A DNA stretch of 64,000 bases from Serratia odorifera (GCF_900635445.1 NZ_LR134117.1:2356001-2420000), one strand, 5' to 3'. Shown: positions 42,277-52,492, numbered from the stretch's first letter. Notes: generated by a model not told the origin, from the letters alone. Made by a program: numbers and translations.

Positions 42277-44940
42277 ATGTCAGAACGTTTAAACAATGAC
42301 GTGGATCCGATCGAAACCCGCGACTGGCTGCAGGCGATCGAATCGGTCATCCGTGAAGAGGGTGTTGAGCGAGCTCAGTTTCTGATTGATCAGGTATTGG
42401 GTCAGGCCCGCAAAGGCGGCGTGAGCGTAGCGGCAGGTGCCGCAGCGAACAACTACGTCAACACCATCGCGGTGGAAGAGGAGCCTGAATATCCGGGTAA
42501 CCTGGATCTGGAACGCCGCATTCGCAGCGCCATCCGCTGGAACGCCATTATGACCGTTCTGCGTGCTTCCAAGAAAGACCTGGATCTGGGCGGCCACATG
42601 GCTTCCTTCCAGTCTTCCGCGACCTTCTATGAAGTCTGCTTTAACCACTTCTTCCGTGCACGTAACGAGAAAGATGGCGGCGATCTGGTGTATTTCCAGG
42701 GCCACATCTCTCCAGGCATTTATGCACGTGCCTTCCTTGAAGGCCGCCTGACCGAAGAACAAATGAACAACTTCCGTCAGGAAGTACACGGCAATGGTCT
42801 GTCATCTTATCCGCATCCTAAGTTGATGCCTGAATTCTGGCAGTTCCCGACCGTTTCCATGGGCCTGGGGCCAATCAGCGCCATTTACCAGGCGAAGTTC
42901 CTGAAATATCTGGAACACCGCGGCCTGAAAAATACCGCAGAACAAACCGTTTACGCTTTCCTGGGTGACGGCGAGATGGATGAGCCGGAATCCAAGGGCG
43001 CCATCACCATCGCGACCCGTGAAAAACTGGACAACCTGGTCTTCGTCATCAACTGCAACCTGCAGCGTCTGGACGGCCCGGTCACCGGTAACGGCAAGAT
43101 CATCAACGAACTGGACGGCATCTTCAGCGGCGCCGGCTGGCAGGTGATCAAAGTGATCTGGGGCGGGCGTTGGGACGAACTGCTGCGTAAAGATACCAGC
43201 GGCAAGCTGATTCAACTGATGAACGAAACCCTGGACGGCGATTACCAGACCTTCAAATCCCGCGATGGCGCTTACGTTCGCGAGCACTTCTTCGGCCGTT
43301 ATCCAGAAACCGCGGCGTTGGTCAAAGACATGACCGACGATGAGATCTGGGCGCTGAACCGTGGTGGTCACGATCCGAAGAAAGTCTTTGCTGCCCTGAA
43401 GAAAGCACAGGACACCAAAGGTAAACCGACCGTTATCCTGGCCCATACCATCAAAGGTTACGGCATGGGTGATACCGCGGAAGGCAAAAACATCGCTCAC
43501 CAGGTCAAGAAAATGAACATGGAAGGGGTTCACCACTTCCGCGATCGTTTCAACGTGCCGGTTGCCGATGCCGATATCGAAAAACTGCCGTACCTGACCT
43601 TCGAGAAAGATTCCGAAGAGTACAAGTATCTGCACGAACGCCGTCAGGCACTGGCCGGTTACCTGCCAAGCCGTCTGCCGAACTTCACGCAGAAGCTGGA
43701 GCTGCCGACGCTGGAAGATTTCAGTTCACTGCTGGAAGAGCAGAACAAGGAAATCTCTACCACCATCGCCTTCGTGCGTGCGCTGAACGTGATGCTGAAG
43801 AACAAGTCGATCAAGGATCGCCTGGTGCCAATCATCGCCGATGAAGCGCGTACCTTCGGTATGGAAGGCCTGTTCCGTCAGATCGGTATTTACAGCCCGA
43901 ACGGCCAGCAGTACACCCCGCAGGACCGTGAGCAGGTTGCTTACTACAAAGAAGACGAGAAAGGCCAGATCCTGCAGGAAGGCATCAACGAACTGGGTGC
44001 GGCATCTTCCTGGCTGGCAGCGGCGACCTCTTACAGCACCAACGATCTGCCGATGATTCCGTTCTACATCTACTATTCGATGTTCGGTTTCCAACGTATC
44101 GGCGACCTGTGCTGGGCGGCGGGCGACCAACAGGCGCGTGGCTTCCTGATCGGCGGCACCTCTGGCCGTACCACGCTGAACGGCGAAGGTCTGCAGCACG
44201 AAGATGGCCACAGCCACATTCAGTCGCTGACCATCCCTAACTGTATCTCTTACGATCCGGCTTATGCCTACGAAGTGGCGGTCATCATGCATGACGGTCT
44301 GGTGCGTATGTACGGTGAAGCGCAAGAGAACGTGTACTACTACATCACTACGCTGAACGAAAACTACCACATGCCGGCCATGCCGCAGGGCGCAGAAGAG
44401 GGTATCCGCAAGGGTATTTACAAGCTGGAAACCCTGGAAGGCAGCAAAGGCAAGGTACAGCTGATGGGCTCCGGCTCGATCCTGCGTCACGTACGTGAAG
44501 CCGCGCAGATCCTGGCGAAAGATTACGGCGTTGGTTCCGACGTGTTCAGCGTGACCTCGTTCACCGAACTGGCGCGCGATGGCCAGGACTGCGAACGCTG
44601 GAACATGCTGCACCCAACCGAAGAGCCGCGTGTTCCTTACGTTGCTCAGGTGCTGAGCGATGCGCCAGCGGTAGCCTCTACCGACTACATGAAGCTGTTT
44701 GCCGAGCAGATCCGCAACTTCATCCCGGCCAGCGATTATCGCGTTCTGGGCACCGACGGTTTCGGCCGTTCCGACAGCCGCGAGAACCTGCGTCACCACT
44801 TCGAAGTGGACGCGTCTTACGTGGTGGTTGCCGCTCTGGGTGAACTGGCCAAACGCGGTGAAATCGATAAGAAAGTGGTGGCTGATGCGATCACCAAATT
44901 CAATATCGATGCAGATAAAGTCAACCCGCGTCTGGCATAA
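42277..44940 (+). CDS. aceE: Pyruvate dehydrogenase E1 component
   Basis: AceE is the homodimeric thiamine-diphosphate E1 enzyme that decarboxylates pyruvate and acetylates the lipoyl groups of AceF. The 887 residues equal E. coli in length. The ThDP-binding GDGEMDEPE...NCN motif spans about residues 230-260. The ATG 42277 (MSERLNNDVDPIETRDWL) is the family start; 23 upstream in-frame codons have no homology. It follows pdhR by 166 bp and precedes aceF by 13 bp. Codon use is strongly biased to preferred codons, as expected for a highly expressed gene. Confidence 0.98.
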   Translation: MSERLNNDVDPIETRDWLQAIESVIREEGVERAQFLIDQVLGQARKGGVSVAAGAAANNYVNTIAVEEEPEYPGNLDLERRIRSAIRWNAIMTVLRASKKDLDLGGHMASFQSSATFYEVCFNHFFRARNEKDGGDLVYFQGHISPGIYARAFLEGRLTEEQMNNFRQEVHGNGLSSYPHPKLMPEFWQFPTVSMGLGPISAIYQAKFLKYLEHRGLKNTAEQTVYAFLGDGEMDEPESKGAITIATREKLDNLVFVINCNLQRLDGPVTGNGKIINELDGIFSGAGWQVIKVIWGGRWDELLRKDTSGKLIQLMNETLDGDYQTFKSRDGAYVREHFFGRYPETAALVKDMTDDEIWALNRGGHDPKKVFAALKKAQDTKGKPTVILAHTIKGYGMGDTAEGKNIAHQVKKMNMEGVHHFRDRFNVPVADADIEKLPYLTFEKDSEEYKYLHERRQALAGYLPSRLPNFTQKLELPTLEDFSSLLEEQNKEISTTIAFVRALNVMLKNKSIKDRLVPIIADEARTFGMEGLFRQIGIYSPNGQQYTPQDREQVAYYKEDEKGQILQEGINELGAASSWLAAATSYSTNDLPMIPFYIYYSMFGFQRIGDLCWAAGDQQARGFLIGGTSGRTTLNGEGLQHEDGHSHIQSLTIPNCISYDPAYAYEVAVIMHDGLVRMYGEAQENVYYYITTLNENYHMPAMPQGAEEGIRKGIYKLETLEGSKGKVQLMGSGSILRHVREAAQILAKDYGVGSDVFSVTSFTELARDGQDCERWNMLHPTEEPRVPYVAQVLSDAPAVASTDYMKLFAEQIRNFIPASDYRVLGTDGFGRSDSRENLRHHFEVDASYVVVAALGELAKRGEIDKKVVADAITKFNIDADKVNPRLA

Positions 44941-44953
44941 GAGGTAAAGAACA

Positions 44954-46837
44954 ATGTCTATTGAAATTAACGTGCCGGACATCGGTGCAGACGAAGTTGA
45001 AATCACCGAGATTCTGGTGAAGGTCGGCGACAAGGTTGAAGCGGAGCAATCGCTGATCACCGTTGAAGGCGACAAGGCTTCGATGGAAGTTCCCTCGCCG
45101 CAGGCCGGCGTGGTGAAAGAGATCAAGGTTGCGGTCGGCGACAAGACCGAAACCGGCAAACTGATCATGATCTTTGACGCAGAAGGGGCAGCGCAAGCTG
45201 CACCGGCGGCCAAGGCAGAAGAAAAACCGGCGGCGGCATCTGCGCCGGCGGCTGCGGCGGCCAAAGACGTCGAAGTACCGGATATCGGTGCGGACGAAGT
45301 CGAAGTGACTGAAATTCTGGTGAAAGTGGGCGACAAGGTTGAAGCGGAACAATCGCTGATCACCGTTGAAGGCGATAAGGCCTCGATGGAAGTCCCTGCG
45401 CCATTCGCCGGCACGGTCAAGGAAATCAAGATCGGCACCGGCGATAAAGTGAAAACCGGCTCGCTGATCATGGTGTTTGACGTGGCGGGCGGCGAAGCTG
45501 CCGCACCGGCAGCGGCTGAAGCGCCATCGGCTCCGGCGGCAGCGCCAGCGGCCAGCGCGGCGAAAAACGTTGAAGTGCCTGACATCGGCGGCGACGAAGT
45601 TGAAGTCACCGAAGTGATGGTCAAAGTGGGCGATAAAGTGGCCGCAGAGCAGTCGCTGATCACCGTTGAAGGCGACAAGGCTTCAATGGAAGTGCCTGCG
45701 CCGTTCGCCGGCACGGTCAAAGAGATCAAGATCGGTACCGGTGATAAAGTGAAAACCGGCTCGCTGATCATGGTATTCGAAGTGGAAGGCGCAGCGCCTG
45801 CGGCGGCACCGGCTCAGAAAGCCGAAGCGGCACCGGCTGCGGCCAAGCAGCAAAGCCAGGCGCCGGCACCGGCTGCCAAGGCCGAAGGCAAAGGCGAATT
45901 TGCCGAGAACGACGCTTACGTGCATGCGACCCCGGTTATCCGTCGTCTGGCGCGCGAGTTCGGCGTTAACCTGGCGAAGGTCAAAGGAACCGGTCGTAAG
46001 GGCCGTATCCTGCGCGAAGACGTACAGAGCTACGTGAAAGACGCGGTGAAACGCGCTGAATCCGCTCCAGCGGCGGCGGCCGGCGGCGGTCTGCCAGGCA
46101 TGCTGCCATGGCCGAAAGTGGACTTCAGCAAGTTCGGCGAAATCGAAGAAGTGGAACTGGGTCGCATTCAGAAAATTTCTGGTGCCAACCTGAGCCGTAA
46201 CTGGGTGATGATCCCGCACGTGACCCACTTCGACAAGACCGATATCACCGATCTGGAAGCGTTCCGCAAGCAGCAGAACGAAGAAGCTGCCAAGCGCAAA
46301 CTGGACGTGAAGTTCACCCCGGTGGTGTTCATCATGAAGGCCGTTGCTGCCGCTCTGGAGCAGATGCCGCGTTTCAACAGCTCGCTGTCGGAAGATGGCC
46401 AGAAGCTGACGCTGAAGAAATACATCAACATTGGCGTGGCGGTTGATACGCCGAACGGTCTGGTGGTTCCGGTGTTCAAGGATGTGAACAAGAAGAGCAT
46501 CACCGAACTGTCCCGCGAACTGATGGCGATCTCCAAAAAAGCGCGCGATGGCAAGTTGACCGCGGGCGAAATGCAGGGCGGTTGCTTCACCATTTCCAGC
46601 CTGGGCGGGATCGGGACTACCCACTTCGCGCCAATCGTCAATGCGCCTGAAGTGGCTATCCTGGGCGTATCCAAATCGGCCATGGAGCCGGTTTGGAACG
46701 GTAAAGAGTTCATGCCGCGTCTGATGATGCCGATGTCGCTCTCCTTCGACCACCGTGTTATTGACGGTGCAGATGGTGCGCGCTTCATCACCATTATCAA
46801 CAATATGCTGGCTGATATTCGCCGTCTGGTGATGTAA
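44954..46837 (+). CDS. aceF: Pyruvate dehydrogenase E2, dihydrolipoyl acetyltransferase
   Basis: The 627-residue E2 core of the complex transfers acetyl groups from lipoamide to CoA. Three lipoyl domains each contain EGDKASMEVP with lipoyl-lysines near residues 41, 140 and 241, separated by Ala/Pro/Glu-rich flexible linkers. The E1/E3-binding domain follows near 325-365 (HATPVIRRLAREFGVNLAKV). The catalytic domain ends with DHRVIDGADGARF near residue 600. The repeated domains make near-direct repeats in the DNA. It is in operon with aceE and ends with its own hairpin. Confidence 0.98.
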   Translation: MSIEINVPDIGADEVEITEILVKVGDKVEAEQSLITVEGDKASMEVPSPQAGVVKEIKVAVGDKTETGKLIMIFDAEGAAQAAPAAKAEEKPAAASAPAAAAAKDVEVPDIGADEVEVTEILVKVGDKVEAEQSLITVEGDKASMEVPAPFAGTVKEIKIGTGDKVKTGSLIMVFDVAGGEAAAPAAAEAPSAPAAAPAASAAKNVEVPDIGGDEVEVTEVMVKVGDKVAAEQSLITVEGDKASMEVPAPFAGTVKEIKIGTGDKVKTGSLIMVFEVEGAAPAAAPAQKAEAAPAAAKQQSQAPAPAAKAEGKGEFAENDAYVHATPVIRRLAREFGVNLAKVKGTGRKGRILREDVQSYVKDAVKRAESAPAAAAGGGLPGMLPWPKVDFSKFGEIEEVELGRIQKISGANLSRNWVMIPHVTHFDKTDITDLEAFRKQQNEEAAKRKLDVKFTPVVFIMKAVAAALEQMPRFNSSLSEDGQKLTLKKYINIGVAVDTPNGLVVPVFKDVNKKSITELSRELMAISKKARDGKLTAGEMQGGCFTISSLGGIGTTHFAPIVNAPEVAILGVSKSAMEPVWNGKEFMPRLMMPMSLSFDHRVIDGADGARFITIINNMLADIRRLVM

Positions 46838-46845
46838 TGAAAAAG

Positions 46846-46865
46846 GGGCGCAGCATGCTGCGCCC
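46846..46865 (+). terminator. Hairpin after aceF
   Basis: GGGCGCAGC and GCTGCGCCC are perfectly complementary around AT, followed by a short TTAT. It is probably a partial terminator between aceF and lpd, so lpd can be read from its own promoter or from upstream. Confidence 0.65.
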
Positions 46866-46945
46866 TTATCGATTCAGTAGCAGTTTTGTCGGTTTTTGCA
46901 TGACTCGACAAGATTGTTGAGACACGGGTCACTCGAACGCGCTTT

Positions 46946-46973
46946 GCAGTTTATTAACAATTCTGTAAACTGC
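46946..46973. promoter_or_regulatory. Inverted repeat in the lpd upstream region with ArcA-like sequence
   Basis: GCAGTTTA (46946-46953) and TAAACTGC (46966-46973) are perfect inverted repeats. On the minus strand the stretch contains TGTTAATAAA, which resembles the ArcA-P recognition sequence; E. coli lpd is ArcA-repressed. The rest of 46866-47148 contains no gene, only the presumed lpd promoter. Confidence 0.4.
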
Positions 46974-47148
46974 TCGCGGTGTAAGCGTCCCGGTGGATGA
47001 AGGGCGTTATGAATTCGATTAATAATATGCCCCAAATAATTGGCGTGACATCAAGGCGGCGAGCGAACGCAGCCAACACCGATGCCGCTTCAACTATGAC
47101 GGGTATAAATGACGTCTGACCCGCCGGACAATAAATTAAGAGGTCATG

Positions 47149-48573
47149 ATGAGTACTGAAATTAAAACTCAGGTCGTGGTACTTGGGGCGGGCCCGGCAG
47201 GATACTCTGCTGCCTTTCGTTGCGCTGACTTAGGTCTTGAAACCGTTCTGGTTGAACGTTATTCCACGCTGGGCGGGGTTTGCCTGAACGTGGGGTGTAT
47301 CCCTTCCAAAGCGCTGCTGCACGTAGCCAAAGTGATCGAAGAAGCCAAAGCGCTGGCTGAACACGGCATCGTTTTCGGTGAGCCGAAAACCGATATCGAC
47401 AAGATCCGCACCTGGAAAGAAAAAGTCATCAATCAGCTGACCGGCGGTCTGGCTGGCATGGCTAAAGGTCGTAAAGTCAAAGTGGTTAACGGCCTGGGTA
47501 AATTCACCGGCGCTAACACCCTGGTTGTTGAAGGCGAAAACGGTGCTACCACCATCAACTTCGATAACGCCATCATCGCTGCAGGTTCTCGTCCGATCCA
47601 ACTGCCATTCATTCCTCATGACGATCCGCGCGTGTGGGATTCCACCGATGCGCTGGAGCTGAAAAACGTGCCTGAGCGTCTGCTGGTTATGGGCGGCGGC
47701 ATCATCGGTCTGGAAATGGGCACCGTATATCACGCGCTGGGTTCGCAGATCGACGTGGTTGAAATGTTCGATCAGGTTATCCCGGCGGCCGATAAAGACG
47801 TGGTGAAAGTGTTCACCAAACGCATCAGCAAGCAGTTCAACCTGATGCTGGAAACCAAAGTCACTGCGGTAGAAGCCAAAGAAGACGGCATCTACGTGAC
47901 GATGGAAGGCAAGAAAGCGCCGGCGGAACCACAGCGTTACGACGCGGTGCTGGTGGCTATCGGCCGTGTGCCGAATGGCAAACTGCTGGATGCCGGCAAA
48001 GCCGGTGTGGAAGTCGACGACCGTGGGTTCATCCGCGTTGACAAGCAGCTGCGCACCAATGTGCCGCACATCTTCGCTATCGGCGACATCGTCGGTCAGC
48101 CGATGCTGGCGCACAAAGGCGTGCATGAAGGTCACGTTGCCGCGGAAGTCATCTCCGGCAAGAAACACTACTTCGATCCGAAAGTGATCCCTTCCATTGC
48201 TTACACCGAGCCGGAAGTTGCCTGGGTTGGTCTGACCGAGAAAGAAGCGAAAGAGCAGGGCATCAGCTACGAAACGTCCACCTTCCCGTGGGCTGCGTCT
48301 GGCCGTGCTATCGCATCCGACTGTGCCGACGGCATGACCAAACTGATCTTCGACAAAGAAACCCACCGTATCATCGGCGGCGCGATTGTCGGCACCAACG
48401 GCGGCGAGCTGCTGGGTGAAATCGGTCTGGCCATCGAAATGGGTTGTGACGCGGAAGACATCGCGCTGACCATCCACGCCCACCCGACGCTGCACGAGTC
48501 TGTAGGCCTGGCGGCGGAGATTTTCGAAGGCAGCATCACTGACCTGCCAAACCCGAAAGCCAAGAAAAAGTAA
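47149..48573 (+). CDS. lpdA: Dihydrolipoamide dehydrogenase (E3)
   Basis: The 474-residue flavoprotein reoxidises dihydrolipoamide with NAD+ in the pyruvate and 2-oxoglutarate dehydrogenase complexes and the glycine cleavage system. The FAD motif is VVVLGAGPAGYSAAF, the redox disulfide GGVCLNVGCIPSK is near residues 43-55, the NAD site is MGGGIIGLEMGTV, and the His-Glu pair is in HAHPTLHE near 445-450. Of two adjacent ATGs the second (47149) matches E. coli MSTEIKTQ. An independent promoter is likely in the 310-bp gap after aceF. Confidence 0.98.
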   Translation: MSTEIKTQVVVLGAGPAGYSAAFRCADLGLETVLVERYSTLGGVCLNVGCIPSKALLHVAKVIEEAKALAEHGIVFGEPKTDIDKIRTWKEKVINQLTGGLAGMAKGRKVKVVNGLGKFTGANTLVVEGENGATTINFDNAIIAAGSRPIQLPFIPHDDPRVWDSTDALELKNVPERLLVMGGGIIGLEMGTVYHALGSQIDVVEMFDQVIPAADKDVVKVFTKRISKQFNLMLETKVTAVEAKEDGIYVTMEGKKAPAEPQRYDAVLVAIGRVPNGKLLDAGKAGVEVDDRGFIRVDKQLRTNVPHIFAIGDIVGQPMLAHKGVHEGHVAAEVISGKKHYFDPKVIPSIAYTEPEVAWVGLTEKEAKEQGISYETSTFPWAASGRAIASDCADGMTKLIFDKETHRIIGGAIVGTNGGELLGEIGLAIEMGCDAEDIALTIHAHPTLHESVGLAAEIFEGSITDLPNPKAKKK

Positions 48574-48598
48574 TTTTTCCGCGTTGAACGGTTGATAG

Positions 48599-48628
48599 AC
48601 GGCTCCTTTGCAGGGGCCGTTTTTTTTT
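48599..48628 (+). terminator. Intrinsic terminator of lpdA
   Basis: ACGGCTCC pairs with GGGGCCGT (one G-U pair) and is followed by a nine-T run. It ends the pdh operon. Confidence 0.9.
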
Positions 48629-48733
48629 ACAGGGCAGGGTGAAAGGCCGCTCCGCGAACGGACGGCAGCTTGGCTGTCAGGCTATTGCCATTCATCGATC
48701 CGCTTCCTGTGCTGACGGCGAACGGAACGGGAG

Positions 48734-48757
48734 AACCGCCTTGACGGCGGTTTTTTT
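48734..48757 (+). terminator. Second intrinsic terminator between lpdA and acnB
   Basis: AACCGCC-TTGA-GGCGGTT type hairpin followed by a T-run, 105 bp beyond the lpdA terminator. Either a back-up terminator or the 3' end of an unannotated small RNA. No protein gene lies in 48629-49106. Confidence 0.8.
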
Positions 48758-48928
48758 ATGCCTGCGGCTGTGCTTTCCCTCGCCTGTCAGACGATTAACC
48801 ATTGCAATATTATGGTTATCGTGGTGTGCTCAGCAGGCTAAACCGCCGTGCTGGCAACGCCGCCAATGCCGGCTTGCAGCCGATTACACTGTGCTCAACG
48901 ATTCAGCAAAGATTTAATGTTGCTTTTA

Positions 48929-48967
48929 TGTGAACGAATTAACAACCGATTCAAATCCTGATATGCT
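48929..48967 (+). promoter_or_regulatory. Candidate acnB promoter with CRP-like site
   Basis: TGTGAACGAATTAACA (48929-48944) resembles a CRP site with one strong half. TATGCT at 48962-48967 is a plausible -10. The spacing fits class II activation if transcription starts near 48975-48978. E. coli acnB is known to be CRP-activated, so this is a reasoned but untested assignment. Confidence 0.4.
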
Positions 48968-49106
48968 GGCTGGGCGGAACCGGGCACTGTACCTTACAGT
49001 CCAGGACATCGACAGCAGTGCCTCGTAATATCACCGTGCGCTAAAAACCCGGTTTGAATATTGAGCGCCAGGCACCATAAATGACAATGAGAGCGAGGAG
49101 AAAGTC

Positions 49107-51704
49107 GTGCTAGAAGAATACCGTAAGCACGTGGCCGAGCGTGCTGCAGAGGGCATCGTCCCTAAGCCATTAGATGCAACACAAATGGCAGCGCTGGTTG
49201 AATCATTAAAAAATCCGCCAAAAGGCGAAGAAGAATTCCTGTTAGACCTGCTGATTAACCGAGTACCACCGGGCGTCGATGAAGCCGCCTACGTCAAAGC
49301 AGGTTTCTTGGCTGCGGTCGCCAAAGGCGAAGCTACCTCCCCCCTGATTACCCCAGAAAAAGCCGTTGAACTGTTAGGCACCATGCAGGGCGGTTATAAC
49401 ATTCATCCGCTGATTGAAGCGCTGGACAACGAAAGCCTGGCACCGATCGCAGCCAAAGCGCTGTCGCATACCTTGCTGATGTTCGACAATTTCTACGACG
49501 TGGAAGAAAAAGCCAAAGCAGGCAACCCGCACGCCAAGCAGATCATGCAGTCATGGGCCGATGCCGAATGGTACCTGTCCCGCCCGCAGCTGGCAGAAAA
49601 AATCACCGTCACCGTGTTCAAGGTCACCGGCGAAACCAACACCGACGATCTGTCGCCGGCACCGGATGCCTGGTCGCGCCCGGATATCCCGCTGCACGCA
49701 CTGGCGATGCTGAAAAACGAACGTGACGGCATCGTGCCCGATCAGCCGGGCAGCGTTGGCCCGATCAAGCAGATCGAAGAACTGAACAAGAAAGGCTTCC
49801 CGCTGGCTTACGTCGGCGACGTGGTCGGTACCGGCTCCTCGCGCAAATCCGCCACCAACTCGGTGCTGTGGTTTATGGGCGACGACATTCCGTACGTGCC
49901 GAACAAGCGCGGCGGCGGGGTGGTTCTGGGCGGCAAGATTGCACCGATCTTCTTCAATACCATGGAAGATGCCGGCGCGCTGCCGATCGAAGTCGAGGTA
50001 TCCGATCTGAACATGGGCGATGTTATCGACATCTTCCCGTACAAAGGCGAAGTGCGTAACCACGAAACCGGCGAGCTGATTGCCGAATTCGCATTGAAAA
50101 CCGACGTACTGCTGGACGAAGTCCGCGCCGGTGGCCGTATCCCGTTGATCATCGGCCGTGGCCTGACCACCAAGGCGCGTGAAGCGCTGGGTCTGCCGCA
50201 CAGCGAAGTGTTCCGCATTGCCAAGCCGGTGGCAGCCAGCAACAAGGGCTTTTCACTGGCGCAGAAAATGGTGGGCCGCGCCTGCGGCGTAGCCGGCGTG
50301 CGTCCGGGCGAATACTGTGAACCGAAGATGACCTCGGTAGGCTCGCAGGATACCACCGGGCCAATGACCCGTGATGAGCTGAAAGACCTGGCCTGTCTGG
50401 GCTTCTCGGCCGATCTGGTGATGCAGTCATTCTGCCACACCGCGGCCTATCCGAAGCCGGTGGACGTAACCACCCACCACACGCTGCCTGACTTTATCAT
50501 GAACCGTGGCGGCGTTTCGCTGCGTCCGGGCGACGGCATCATCCACTCATGGCTGAACCGCATGCTGTTACCGGACACCGTGGGTACCGGCGGCGATTCG
50601 CACACCCGTTTCCCTATTGGCATTTCGTTCCCGGCCGGTTCCGGCCTGGTGGCGTTTGCCGCCGCCACCGGTGTGATGCCGCTGGACATGCCTGAATCGG
50701 TGCTGGTGCGTTTCAAGGGCAAAATGCAGCCTGGCATCACCCTGCGCGATCTGGTGCATGCCATCCCTTACTACGCGATTCAACAGGGTCTGCTGACCGT
50801 TGAGAAGAAAGGTAAAAAGAACATCTTCTCCGGCCGCATTCTGGAAATCGAAGGCCTGCCGGAACTGAAGGTAGAACAGGCATTCGAACTGGCCGACGCC
50901 TCGGCCGAACGTTCGGCGGCCGGCTGCACCATCAAGCTGGATCAGGCGCCGATCAAAGAGTACCTGAACTCCAACATCGTACTGTTGAAGTGGATGATCT
51001 CCGAGGGTTACGGCGATCGCCGTACGCTGGAGCGACGCATCCAGGGTATGGAAAAGTGGCTGGCGGATCCGCAACTGCTGGAAGGCGACGCGGACGCGGA
51101 ATACGCGGCGGTGATCGACATCGATCTGGCCGAAATCACCCAGCCTATCCTGTGTGCGCCGAACGATCCGGATGACGCGCGCCTGCTGTCCGACGTGGCT
51201 AACAGCAAAATCGATGAAGTGTTCATCGGTTCTTGCATGACTAACATCGGTCACTTCCGCGCGGCGGGTAAATTGCTGGACCAGCACAAGGGCCAGTTGC
51301 CGACCCGTCTGTGGGTGGCGCCGCCAACCAAGATGGATGCCGCTCAACTGACCGAAGAGGGCTATTACAGCGTGTTCGGCAAGAGCGGGGCGCGTATCGA
51401 GATCCCGGGCTGTTCACTGTGCATGGGCAACCAGGCACGGGTAGCCGACGGCGCGACGGTGGTCTCCACCTCGACCCGTAACTTCCCGAACCGTCTGGGT
51501 ACTGGCGCCAATGTCTATCTGGCTTCGGCGGAGCTGGCAGCGGTGGCTTCCTTACTGGGCCGACTGCCGACGCCGGATGAATACCAGACCTATATGGCGC
51601 AGGTGGACAAGACGGCGACCGATACCTATCGCTATCTCAACTTTGACCAACTGAGCCAGTATACGGAAAAAGCCGACGGCGTGATTTTCCAAACGGCGGT
51701 GTAA
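49107..51704 (+). CDS. acnB: Aconitate hydratase B
   Basis: AcnB is the main TCA-cycle aconitase, converting citrate to isocitrate, and as apoprotein binds mRNA. The 865 residues match E. coli, with the N-terminal HEAT-like domain (MLEEYRKHVAERAAEGI) and the swivel domain placed before the catalytic domains, as in B-type enzymes. Cluster cysteines are in FIGSCMTNIGH (about 710) and IPGCSLCMGNQ (about 769 and 772). The start is GTG at 49107 with GAGGAG upstream, as in E. coli. E. coli yacH between lpd and acnB is absent. Confidence 0.97.
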   Translation: MLEEYRKHVAERAAEGIVPKPLDATQMAALVESLKNPPKGEEEFLLDLLINRVPPGVDEAAYVKAGFLAAVAKGEATSPLITPEKAVELLGTMQGGYNIHPLIEALDNESLAPIAAKALSHTLLMFDNFYDVEEKAKAGNPHAKQIMQSWADAEWYLSRPQLAEKITVTVFKVTGETNTDDLSPAPDAWSRPDIPLHALAMLKNERDGIVPDQPGSVGPIKQIEELNKKGFPLAYVGDVVGTGSSRKSATNSVLWFMGDDIPYVPNKRGGGVVLGGKIAPIFFNTMEDAGALPIEVEVSDLNMGDVIDIFPYKGEVRNHETGELIAEFALKTDVLLDEVRAGGRIPLIIGRGLTTKAREALGLPHSEVFRIAKPVAASNKGFSLAQKMVGRACGVAGVRPGEYCEPKMTSVGSQDTTGPMTRDELKDLACLGFSADLVMQSFCHTAAYPKPVDVTTHHTLPDFIMNRGGVSLRPGDGIIHSWLNRMLLPDTVGTGGDSHTRFPIGISFPAGSGLVAFAAATGVMPLDMPESVLVRFKGKMQPGITLRDLVHAIPYYAIQQGLLTVEKKGKKNIFSGRILEIEGLPELKVEQAFELADASAERSAAGCTIKLDQAPIKEYLNSNIVLLKWMISEGYGDRRTLERRIQGMEKWLADPQLLEGDADAEYAAVIDIDLAEITQPILCAPNDPDDARLLSDVANSKIDEVFIGSCMTNIGHFRAAGKLLDQHKGQLPTRLWVAPPTKMDAAQLTEEGYYSVFGKSGARIEIPGCSLCMGNQARVADGATVVSTSTRNFPNRLGTGANVYLASAELAAVASLLGRLPTPDEYQTYMAQVDKTATDTYRYLNFDQLSQYTEKADGVIFQTAV

Positions 51705-51732
51705 TTACCGCCAGGGTACTGGGTTAGCCATG

Positions 51733-51766
51733 ATGCCAGTCAGCTACGCTGACTGGCATTTTTTTT
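51733..51766 (+). terminator. Intrinsic terminator of acnB
   Basis: ATGCCAGTCAGC-TAC-GCTGACTGGCAT is a perfect 12-bp stem followed by a T-run of about seven. It is one of the strongest terminators in the window. Confidence 0.93.
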
Positions 51767-51918
51767 GCCCGGCACATGGCCGCCAACGGCCCGATACGCC
51801 TCGGTTGACGCGCCACGCTGGCTTCACTTTCCAGCGCTAAGTCGTTATATTGCGCGCGCTCACTAATAAGGGCCGAATTAATGATTACACTGATAAAAAG
51901 GCCTTGGGAGGGCGCGCT

Positions 51919-52281
51919 ATGGATTACGAATTTCTGCGGGATGTGACCGGCCAGGTCGTGGTCAGATTTTCGATGGGGCATGAAGCCATCGGCCATTGGA
52001 TCAATGAAGAGATCAAGGGCGACCTGAATCTGCTGGACCGTATCGAAGCCGGGGCGGCAGAGGTGAAAGGCAGCGAGCGCCAATGGCAGCTCGACGGTCA
52101 CGAATATACGCTGTTAATGGATGGCGAAGAAGTAATGATCCGGGCCAATCAACTGTCGTTTGAAGGTGACGAAATGGAAGAAGGCATGAATTATTATGAC
52201 GAGGAGAGCCTGTCTTTCTGCGGCGTTGAGGATTTCCTGAAGGTGTTGAAGGCCTATCGACACTTTATGCTGAACTATTAA
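51919..52281 (+). CDS. yacL: YacL family (UPF0231) protein
   Basis: This 120-residue acidic protein of unknown function is conserved directly after acnB in enterobacteria. The start MDYEFLRDVTGQVVVRFSMGHEAIGHW and the segment MEEGMNYYDEESLSFCGVEDFL match E. coli YacL. ATG 51919 has GGGAGG upstream; the frame extends 23 codons further without homology. A GC hairpin without T-run follows at 52299-52323. Confidence 0.95.
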   Translation: MDYEFLRDVTGQVVVRFSMGHEAIGHWINEEIKGDLNLLDRIEAGAAEVKGSERQWQLDGHEYTLLMDGEEVMIRANQLSFEGDEMEEGMNYYDEESLSFCGVEDFLKVLKAYRHFMLNY

Positions 52282-52492
52282 CCACACCGGTCCCGATCGC
52301 CAGCCCAGCCGATCAGGGCTGGCGCCCCCCCTTGTCCGGCTGATGCCGGCGCGGTCTCCGGCAGGTGTTCACGCTAACCTGCCATCCACACCCGATATCC
52401 GTTACGTCATGCGTGGCAGATGACGAAAAAATAATCATTTAATCTCTTATAACTGCGATCAAGCTCTCTAATTTGTTAAATTTGATTCAATA

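Noticed and set aside
43726..45771. A 681-codon open frame on the minus strand opposite aceE and aceF
   Set aside because: Its Ala/Ser/Thr-rich repeats are the antisense reading of the aceF lipoyl domains and linkers. GC-rich, codon-biased genes often leave a long opposite frame, and there is no ribosome binding site or homology.
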